Assembly: GCF_002240565.1 (NCBI RefSeq)
Contig: NZ_MZMO01000001.1
Span: 744,001-808,000, forward strand
Length of the DNA: 64,000 nucleotides
Origin: Clavibacter michiganensis subsp. insidiosus
GTDB lineage: Bacteria; Actinomycetota; Actinomycetes; Actinomycetales; Microbacteriaceae
Direction: 5' to 3'
Shown in pieces: positions 58,343-64,000 of the stretch. Every line of letters begins with the position of its first letter. Position 1 is the first letter of the stretch. Position numbers and translations under genes: made by a program. The notes under the pieces are model-generated. The model saw only the letters and a list, made by a program, of their open reading frames with translations. It was not told where the DNA came from and ran no database searches.

Positions 58343-59302
58343 ATGCAATCCGGCGGCATCATCATCGCGCTCTCCGCGGTGCTCTGGCTCGCCTACCTGC
58401 TGCCCACGTGGCTGCACCGGCGCCAGTACATGGCGACCGAGCGCAACGCCGTGCGCCTCCAGCAGACCCTGCGGATCCTGGCCGAGACGGCCGAGGTCCC
58501 CGACGCGGTGCGCGCGGAGACCAACGCCCGCAGCGTCGTCGAGCAGCAGCGCGCCCTCCGCCGGGCCGCAGAAGAAGCCGAAGCCGCCGCGCGTGCGCGA
58601 GACGCCGCCGCCCAGCGCGCCCTACCGAAAGTGGCCCCCGTGTCCGCAACGTCGCCCTCCGCCGCCACGCGCCTCCGCCGCAGCCGGCTCGCCGCCACCG
58701 CGGTCCTCGCCCTCGCCCTCGTCGGCGTGATCGCCGGGATCGCCCAGGTCGCCGGTGCCGGCGCCTGGACGCTGCTCGTGATCTCCTCGCTCGCCACGTT
58801 CGCGTCGCTCGCGTCCCTGCAGCGCATGTCGCAGGTCGCCGCCGCCCGTCGTCTCCAGGCGCCCGAGGCCCGCCCGATGCCGCGCACCGGCTTCACCGAC
58901 TTCCACGAGGCGGCCGCGCCGACCGCCGAGCCCGTCGCGGAGCGCGAGGAGGGCGAGTCCTGGACCCCCGTGCCCGTGCCGAAGCCGCTCTACCTCTCCC
59001 GCTCGCAGGCGCCCGGCCCGCGTCCCGGCGCCGGCAACGCGCCCCGCACGCCGCTCTCGCCCGTCGAGGAGATGCGCCGCGCCGCAGCCGAGTCCGAGGA
59101 GACGCTGCGTCGCGCGCACCTCGAGCCCGAGGTCGCGCGCCTCTCCGCCGAGGCGGCGGCGGCCGCCTCCGCCGCTCCTGCTGCGCCCGCCGCGCGCACC
59201 GCTCCCGTCAGCCGCTTCTCCCGCATGGGCATCGTCGACGACGCCGAGCCCGGCATGGGCGACCTCGACGAGGTGCTGCGGCGCCGCCGGGCTGTCGGCT
59301 GA
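58343..59302 (+). CDS. GlpR-like membrane protein (Rv0996-type)
   Basis: A 319-aa protein. TM1 is at ~3-22 (GGIIIALSAVLWLAYLLPTWL), a cytoplasmic coiled coil (~25-95) follows, then a TM2-TM3 hairpin at ~113-155 and a long Pro/Arg/Glu tail ending near RFSRMGIVDDAEPGMGDLDEVLRRRR. Synteny (galU, rimJ, this gene) and topology match Rv0996, reported as GlpR, the membrane receptor for the gephyrin-like Glp in corynebacterial cell division. The MoeA/Glp gene normally between galU and rimJ is absent here. Homology is by layout and topology only. Confidence 0.7.
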   Translation: MQSGGIIIALSAVLWLAYLLPTWLHRRQYMATERNAVRLQQTLRILAETAEVPDAVRAETNARSVVEQQRALRRAAEEAEAAARARDAAAQRALPKVAPVSATSPSAATRLRRSRLAATAVLALALVGVIAGIAQVAGAGAWTLLVISSLATFASLASLQRMSQVAAARRLQAPEARPMPRTGFTDFHEAAAPTAEPVAEREEGESWTPVPVPKPLYLSRSQAPGPRPGAGNAPRTPLSPVEEMRRAAAESEETLRRAHLEPEVARLSAEAAAAASAAPAAPAARTAPVSRFSRMGIVDDAEPGMGDLDEVLRRRRAVG

Positions 59303-59369
59303 CCGGATCCACCGCCGCCTCGGCGGTTCGGCGGGCTCCGCGTGACGTGGTAGTCTCGTGGAGTTGTCA

Positions 59370-59442
59370 GGGCCTATGGCGCAGTTGGTAGCGCGCCTCG
59401 TTCGCATCGAGGAGGTCAGGAGTTCGAATCTCCTTAGGTCCA
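59370..59442 (+). tRNA. tRNA-Ala (anticodon CGC)
   Basis: 73 nt: acceptor GGGCCTA/TAGGTCC, D arm GCGC/GCGC, anticodon stem CCTCG/CGAGG with loop TTCGCAT (anticodon CGC), T arm with TTCGAAT, discriminator A. CCA not encoded. Confidence 0.94.
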
Positions 59443-59446
59443 CAAG

Positions 59447-59469
59447 AACCCCGCTCCGGCGGGGTTTTT
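59447..59469 (+). terminator. rho-independent terminator after tRNA-Ala
   Basis: AACCCCGC, TCCG, GCGGGG then TTTTT: the one classical T-tracted terminator in the window, starting five bases after the tRNA. Confidence 0.9.
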
Positions 59470-59495
59470 GCTTGTCCCCTGCGGGCGGTAGGACA

Positions 59496-59514
59496 CCCTC
59501 ACGTCCTGTGAGGG
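59496..59514. promoter_or_regulatory. operator-like palindrome upstream of celB
   Basis: CCCTCAC-GTCCT-GTGAGGG, perfect 7+5+7, ending 28 nt before the celB -10. That places it just above the expected -35, a usual activator or repressor position. Confidence 0.5.
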
Positions 59515-59541
59515 ATGGGAACGCGGCCCGCCACGCGGTCC

Positions 59542-59547
59542 TAGCCT
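59542..59547 (+). promoter_or_regulatory. -10 element TAGCCT of a leaderless mRNA (celB)
   Basis: TAGCCT, tcgcgc, ATG at 59554; no ribosome-binding site is present. Confidence 0.65.
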
Positions 59548-59553
59548 TCGCGC

Positions 59554-61152
59554 ATGAAGACACGAAGAGGCCTCACCTCCGCACTGCTCGGACTGCTCCT
59601 CCCGGTCGCCCTGGCGACGGCGGGAGCGTCGGCTGCCTCGGCCTCCGCAGCTGACCCGGGCTCCGCCTCGGCGCACCCCGCCGCGGCGTCGACCGCATCC
59701 ACCGCGTCCGGATGGCTCCACACCGACGGCGGGAGGATCGTCGACTCCACCGGTTCCACGTACACGATCCGGGGTGCCGCCTGGTTCGGGCTCGAGTCGT
59801 CGGGCTGCGTGCTCCACGGGCTGGACAAGATCACCCTCGACAGCGGCATGAAGCACCTCCACGACATGGGCTTCACCACGGTGCGCCTCCCGTTCTCGAA
59901 CGACTGCCTCCACGCCTCGAGCGTCGCCGACTGGGGCACCACCGCCAATCCGGATCTGAAGGGCATCTCCCCGCTGCAGCTCATGGACCGCGCCATCGTC
60001 TCCGCGAAGGCCAACGGCCTCAACGTGTTCCTCGACCAGCACCGCCCGACCACCAACGGGCAGTCGGAGCTCTGGTACTCGAACGACCTCTCCGAGTCCC
60101 AGTGGATCTCCGACTGGAAGATGCTCGCGGACCGCTACGAGGACGACCCCACGGTCATCGGCGTCGACCTGCACAACGAGCCGCACGGCCAGGCCTCCTG
60201 GGGCACGGGCGACATGGCCACCGACTGGCGGCTCGCAGCGGAGCGCGGCGGCGACGCGGTGCTGTCGGTCAACCCGAAGCTGCTCGTCATCGTCGAGGGC
60301 ACCGAGAAGCAGCCCGACGGATCCGGAACGTGGTGGGGCGGGGCCCTCGGCGCCGCGGGCGACAAGCCCGTCGAGCTGAGCGTGCCGAACCGCGTCGTGT
60401 ACTCCCCGCACGACTATCCGTCGAGCATCTACGCGCAGTCGTGGTTCAGCTCGCCCGACTACCCGAACAACCTCACGAGCGTGTGGGACACCCACTGGGG
60501 CTACCTCGCGAAGAAGAACATCGCCCCGGTGCTGCTCGGCGAGTTCGGCACGAAGCTCGAGACCACCAGCGACAAGCAGTGGCTGACGACCCTGGTGTCG
60601 TACCTCCAGACCACCGGCATCAGCTCCTCGTTCTGGGCGTTCAACCCCGACAGCGGGGACACCGGCGGGCTCGTGGAGTCGGACTGGGTCACGCCCGAGC
60701 AGGCGAAGCTCGACGCGATGGCGCCGATCCTCCACCCGGCGCAGTCGTCGGGTTCGGGTTCGGGTTCAGGTTCTGGTGCCGGCTCGGGTTCGGGTTCCGG
60801 CTCGGGTTCCGGGACGCAGCCCGCACCGCAGCCGCAGCCCGCGCCCTCCACGTCGGGCGCCGTGACGGCGACGTGGCAGCCCGGCGGATCCTGGTCGTCG
60901 GGCTACGTGGCCGACCTCGACGTCACCGCGAAGTCCGCGGTCGCCGGGTGGACCGTGTCGTGGGCGAGCCCGGGCACGACCTCCGTCGGGAACAGCTTGG
61001 GGATGCGCTGCACCGCCGCGTCCGGCACCGTCACGTGCACGGGCGCCGACTGGGCTGGTGCGCTGTCCGCGGGTCATACCGTCCACGTCGGCTTGCAGGC
61101 GGGAGGCGGGCCGGCTCCGGCCTCGCCGCAGCTCACTGTGACGAGCCGCTGA
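59554..61152 (+). CDS. celB: secreted endo-1,4-beta-glucanase, GH5 plus CBM2 (CelB)
   Basis: 532 aa. Signal peptide ~1-33 (LLGLLLPVALATAGASA), GH5 catalytic domain ~55-395 with acid/base Glu209 in DLHNEP, HDYPSSIYAQSW, and nucleophile Glu330 in LLGEFGTK. A Ser-Gly/Pro linker at ~397-435 is encoded by a GGTTCG-type repeat, then a CBM2-type cellulose-binding domain (WSSGYVADLDVTA, VAGWTVSWASPG). There is no expansin domain, unlike plasmid-borne CelA, which fits chromosomal CelB of C. michiganensis. It cleaves internal beta-1,4 bonds of plant cellulose. A palindrome upstream suggests specific regulation. Confidence 0.9.
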   Translation: MKTRRGLTSALLGLLLPVALATAGASAASASAADPGSASAHPAAASTASTASGWLHTDGGRIVDSTGSTYTIRGAAWFGLESSGCVLHGLDKITLDSGMKHLHDMGFTTVRLPFSNDCLHASSVADWGTTANPDLKGISPLQLMDRAIVSAKANGLNVFLDQHRPTTNGQSELWYSNDLSESQWISDWKMLADRYEDDPTVIGVDLHNEPHGQASWGTGDMATDWRLAAERGGDAVLSVNPKLLVIVEGTEKQPDGSGTWWGGALGAAGDKPVELSVPNRVVYSPHDYPSSIYAQSWFSSPDYPNNLTSVWDTHWGYLAKKNIAPVLLGEFGTKLETTSDKQWLTTLVSYLQTTGISSSFWAFNPDSGDTGGLVESDWVTPEQAKLDAMAPILHPAQSSGSGSGSGSGAGSGSGSGSGSGTQPAPQPQPAPSTSGAVTATWQPGGSWSSGYVADLDVTAKSAVAGWTVSWASPGTTSVGNSLGMRCTAASGTVTCTGADWAGALSAGHTVHVGLQAGGGPAPASPQLTVTSR

Positions 61153-61213
61153 CCGACCCGCATCCACGGCGCCGGTCGTCGGGCACCCGCCCGGCGGCCG
61201 GCGCCTCGCCGGT

Positions 61214-61219
61214 TAAGCT
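61214..61219 (+). promoter_or_regulatory. -10 element TAAGCT of a leaderless mRNA (methyltransferase)
   Basis: TAAGCT, six bases, GTG at 61226. Confidence 0.6.
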
Positions 61220-61225
61220 CGACCG

Positions 61226-62848
61226 GTGCCCCGCCCCGCGATCCCGCCCGTGACCATCGCGACCCCCGAGGTTCGTGCGCTGCGCGCCGACCTCGAGGCG
61301 GCGCCCTTCACCCTCGCGTCGGCGCTCGACGTGTGGGGCGACGCGGCCGGGCAGGCGCTGCACCGCGGGAACCGGATCCCCGCCCGTCGCGCCGTGGAGG
61401 CCGCCCGCACCGCCGACGGGCTCCCCGCGGCCGCCGTGCTCGCGGCGCTGTTCGTGCTCGGCGACCCGGTCGACGTCGCCGACCTGAGCGCTGCCCTGCC
61501 GTCGCTCGGCCTCGACGGCGCCCGGCGCCTCGGCCTCGTCGAGGTCGACGGCGACCTCGACGTGCACCCCGCAGTCGACCTCCGGCCCTATGGCTTCATC
61601 GACGCGCACGGCGTCGGCGAGTGGTGGATCGCGTCCGACCTCGGCGAGCGCGCCACCGGCGGCGCGCTCGACGAGGACCACGTACTCGGCGTCGGCGGAG
61701 CGTCCGCCACCCTCAGCGGCCTCATGATCTCCACGCCCGTCGCGAGCGCGCTCGACCTCGGGACCGGCTGCGGGATCCAGGCGCTGCACGCCTCGCGGCA
61801 CGCCGACCGCGTCGTCGCGACCGACATCTCCGCGCGCGCCCTCGCGTTCGCGGCGCTCAACGCGGCCCTCAACGGGATCACGACCATCGAGCTGCGGCTC
61901 GGCAGCCTGTTCGAGCCGGTCGCGGGGGAGCGGTTCGACCACATCGTCTCGAACCCGCCCTTCGTGATCACCCCGCGCGCGGAGGGCGTGCCGGCCTACG
62001 AGTACCGGGACGCCGGCCTCGTCGGCGACGCCCTCGTGGAGGGCGTCGTCGCCGACCTCGCCGACCACCTGACGCCCGGCGGCGTCGCGCAGCTCCTCGG
62101 CAACTGGGAGCACCGCGCCGGGGAGCCCGGCCTCGAGCGCGTCGCGGGCTGGCTCGATCGGGCGGCCGCGCGCACCGGATCCGGCCTCGACGCGTGGATC
62201 GTCGAGCGCGAGGTGCAGGACGCGGCGCTGTACGCCGAGACGTGGATCCGCGACGGCGGCACCCGCGCCGGCACCCCCGAGTCGGAGGCCCTCATGGGCG
62301 CCTGGCTCGACGACTTCGCCGCGCGCGGGGTCGACGGGGTCGGCTTCGGGTACCTCACCCTCCGCCGCCCGGCCGTGGGGGCGCCGACGCTCCGCCGGAT
62401 CGAGCGGCTGCACAGCGGCCTCGGCCACAACCCGACCGGCCTGGGCGACCACCTCCAGGCCTCCCTCGCGGCGCACGACGCCCTCGCCGGCGTCGACGAC
62501 CGCGCGCTCGCCGGGCTCGCGCTCGTGCTGGCCGGCGACGTCACGGAGGAGCGGCACTACTGGCCGGGCGCCGAGGATCCCACGGTCATGACGCTCCGCC
62601 AGGGCGCCGGCTTCGGCCGCGAGGTGCCGCTCGACACGGGCCTCGCGGCGCTCGTCGGAGCGTGCGATGGGGAGCTCGCGGTGGGCGCCATCGTCGACGC
62701 GGTCGCGCAGCTCACCGCGGTAGACGCCGACGCCCTGCGCGCGGAGCTGCTGCCGCGGATCCGCGGGCTCGTCGCCGACGGCTTCCTCCTGCTCCCGGGC
62801 GCGACGACCGGTGACGCCCACGCCGACCGTCCAGGGCGCGACGCCTAG
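61226..62848 (+). CDS. class I SAM-dependent methyltransferase (HemK/RsmC-like)
   Basis: 540 aa. An N-terminal ~130-residue helical domain (RADLEAAPFTLASALDVWGDAA) precedes a Rossmann domain with motif I LDLGTGCGIQALHA near residue 175, ATDISARAL, and motif IV VSNPPFVI, which marks N-methylation of Gln/Asn or nucleobases. The C-terminal ~150 residues form another helical region. This three-part form is common in actinobacteria; the substrate is unknown. The start is GTG by a leaderless promoter. Confidence 0.87.
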   Translation: MPRPAIPPVTIATPEVRALRADLEAAPFTLASALDVWGDAAGQALHRGNRIPARRAVEAARTADGLPAAAVLAALFVLGDPVDVADLSAALPSLGLDGARRLGLVEVDGDLDVHPAVDLRPYGFIDAHGVGEWWIASDLGERATGGALDEDHVLGVGGASATLSGLMISTPVASALDLGTGCGIQALHASRHADRVVATDISARALAFAALNAALNGITTIELRLGSLFEPVAGERFDHIVSNPPFVITPRAEGVPAYEYRDAGLVGDALVEGVVADLADHLTPGGVAQLLGNWEHRAGEPGLERVAGWLDRAAARTGSGLDAWIVEREVQDAALYAETWIRDGGTRAGTPESEALMGAWLDDFAARGVDGVGFGYLTLRRPAVGAPTLRRIERLHSGLGHNPTGLGDHLQASLAAHDALAGVDDRALAGLALVLAGDVTEERHYWPGAEDPTVMTLRQGAGFGREVPLDTGLAALVGACDGELAVGAIVDAVAQLTAVDADALRAELLPRIRGLVADGFLLLPGATTGDAHADRPGRDA

Positions 62849-62851
62849 GAT
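62846..62851 (+). promoter_or_regulatory. -10 element TAGGAT of a leaderless mRNA (DUF3054 gene)
   Basis: TAGGAT overlaps the stop of the methyltransferase gene; six bases later is the GTG at 62858. Confidence 0.6.
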
Positions 62852-62857
62852 CGCCGG

Positions 62858-63253
62858 GTGACTCCCCGAATGGCCCGCCGCGCCGCCCGTCCCGAGATCG
62901 TCCGCGCCGTCGTGCTCGACGCCGCGCTCATCGTCGTCTTCGTCCTCATCGGCCGCGCGAGCCACGGCGAGGACCTCGCGCCGTCGGGCGTGCTCGGCAC
63001 CGCCTGGCCGTTCCTCGCGGGCGGGCTCGTCGGCTGGATTGTGGCGCGGGCCTGGCGCAGCCCGTCGCGCGTCGTGCCCACCGGCCTCCTGGTCTGGGGC
63101 GTGACGCTGGTCGTCGGGATGGTGCTCCGGGCGCTCAGCGGCGAGGGCGTGGTGGTGCCGTTCGTCATCACGACGGCGATCATCCTGGGGCTGCTGATGC
63201 TCGGCTGGCGCGCCGTCTCGGCCGTCGTCGTCCGTCGGCGCGCGCGGGCCTGA
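62858..63253 (+). CDS. DUF3054 family membrane protein
   Basis: 131 aa with four predicted transmembrane helices (AALIVVFVLIGRAS, WPFLAGGLVGWIVARAW, GLLVWGVTLVVGMVLRAL, VITTAIILGLLMLGWRA), matching the small DUF3054 family of actinobacteria and haloarchaea. Function unknown. It may be co-transcribed with the methyltransferase but has its own promoter. Confidence 0.83.
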   Translation: MTPRMARRAARPEIVRAVVLDAALIVVFVLIGRASHGEDLAPSGVLGTAWPFLAGGLVGWIVARAWRSPSRVVPTGLLVWGVTLVVGMVLRALSGEGVVVPFVITTAIILGLLMLGWRAVSAVVVRRRARA

Positions 63254-63272
63254 GCCCGCCGGCGGCCCCGCG

Positions 63273-63710
63273 TCAGGCGGCGGGTGGAGCGGGGGCCCCC
63301 GCCTCCATCACGGCGATGAGCGCCTTCGCGTAGGCCTCCTCGGCCTCGAGGTCGCGGTGCTCGACATCCTCGCCGTCGATCACGACGAGCACCACGTGCG
63401 CGCCGTCCTCCGCGCCGCCGATCTCGCGCCGGAGCGACCGGAAGGCCCCGCCGAGCAGCGTCCGGAGCTGGTCCTCGCGCGGGAGCCACAGGCTGTCCTC
63501 GAGCGCGACGGAGTCGAGCGCCCACTCGGTCGTGCCGTTGAAGCCGAGGACGGTGCCGGTCGCGTGCTCGTGCGCCTCGATCGTGAGCTCGCTGATGGTG
63601 AAGACGTCGGACTCGAAGCCCTGGCCGCGGATCCGGAACCGGTCGCCGGGCTCGGGGCTCCACTCGAGGCCGAGCTCCAGGAGGGTCGTGGCGTGCGCGG
63701 TGGAGATCAT
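63273..63710 (-). CDS. hypothetical protein conserved in Microbacteriaceae
   Basis: 145 aa, soluble. ISTAHATTLLELGLEWSPEPGDRFRIRG, VLGFNGTTEWALDSVALEDSLWLPREDQLRTLLGG. Relatives are sometimes labelled pilus assembly protein CpaE, which I see no support for. It is convergent with DUF3054, 19 nt apart, and divergent from the LacI-type gene. Confidence 0.75.
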   Translation of the reverse strand: MISTAHATTLLELGLEWSPEPGDRFRIRGQGFESDVFTISELTIEAHEHATGTVLGFNGTTEWALDSVALEDSLWLPREDQLRTLLGGAFRSLRREIGGAEDGAHVVLVVIDGEDVEHRDLEAEEAYAKALIAVMEAGAPAPPAA

Positions 63711-63828
63711 CCGTGCAGTATGCCGGGCGCTCCCGGGCGCCGCCTCCGCGGGCGGGGGAATGCGGGTGCATTAGATTCGGGGCACCGCCCGCGGCAGACG
63801 CCGCCGCCGGTCGGACACGGGGAGGACC

Positions 63829-64000
63829 ATGCGCGCGACAGTGAAGGACCTCGCCGCGCGCGCCGGGGTCTCTCCGAAGACCGTGTCGAACGTGATCACC
63901 GGCCGCGTCGCCGTGAGCCCCGCGACCCGCGAGCGCGTCGAGCGGGCGGTCGCCGACCTCGACTACGTGCCGAACCTCTCCGCGCGCGGCCTCCGCAACG
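63829..64000 (+). CDS. LacI-family transcriptional regulator, 3'-truncated by window edge
   Basis: The first 57 residues of a LacI/GalR repressor: helix-turn-helix [19 protein letters not shown] and the hinge-helix approach [24 protein letters not shown] precedes the ATG. The ligand domain is beyond the window; such regulators usually control sugar genes. Confidence 0.93.
   Translation, partial: MRATVKDLAARAGVSPKTVSNVITGRVAVSPATRERVERAVADLDYVPNLSARGLRN

Overview
The window is a high-GC actinobacterial chromosome segment. It very probably comes from Clavibacter michiganensis (Microbacteriaceae), and the subspecies sepedonicus lineage is my best guess. The reasons are a chromosomal CelB-type GH5-CBM2 cellulase, three near-identical 1068-bp IS481-family elements that look like IS1121, several freshly broken genes, and actinobacterial neighbourhoods such as mscL-fmdB-fthC/galU-rimJ-glpR, lsr2, tandem CIRCE-groEL2 and the DUF3027 locus. 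The assignment is by recognition, not by a search.

Layout. 0-10.8 kb is core: end of cysS and overlapping rlmB, a DUF4032 kinase-like protein, a MsiK/UgpC-type sugar ABC ATPase, a membrane DsbA-like protein, tRNA-Thr, nitroreductase and msrB, DUF3263, a LytR_C protein, cspA and CIRCE-controlled groEL2. 10.8-11.9 kb is IS copy A. 11.9-26.1 kb holds a WXG100 protein, a two-component system, the actinobacterial XPB-like helicase and its partner, a second cold-shock protein with DUF3027, serC, a DtxR/IdeR-type regulator, a secreted NlpC/P60 peptidase, an HNH nuclease behind a short His-rich ORF, and a prolyl oligopeptidase. 26-31 kb has a SARP/BTAD regulator, an LPVTG-anchored repeat protein, lsr2, a YrdC-domain protein and a DUF2510-DUF4041-GIY-YIG protein. 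31.9-35.3 kb is a decaying purine/hydantoin-type locus: a hydantoinase/oxoprolinase fused to the tail of a PucR regulator, and a permease with an in-frame stop.

The most unusual region is about 37.5-49.5 kb. Six paralogous proteins of about 190-230 aa (called A1-A6 here) are interleaved with three paralogous short proteins with a hydrophobic N-terminus (B1-B3), one soluble TraG/VirD4-like ATPase, a PH-like membrane protein and a large lipoprotein. Eleven of these genes form one unidirectional, mostly overlapping run from 49540 down to 39969. A1-B1 is a detached copy beyond a PD-(D/E)xK nuclease gene. Two A genes are frameshifted, one of them in a C7 tract, and B3 is split by IS copy B. I recognise no described system with this composition. 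An export, display or peptide-modification system is a hypothesis only.

49.7-64 kb returns to core content: tRNA-Arg, a large SF1-like helicase protein with a degenerate Walker A, IS copy C, mscL, fmdB/ruc, fthC, galU, a GNAT, a GlpR-like membrane protein, tRNA-Ala, the celB cellulase, a methyltransferase, small membrane and hypothetical genes, and the start of a LacI-family regulator. A recurring promoter form, TAnnnT six or seven bases before ATG/GTG, precedes at least 15 genes and points to widespread leaderless mRNAs.
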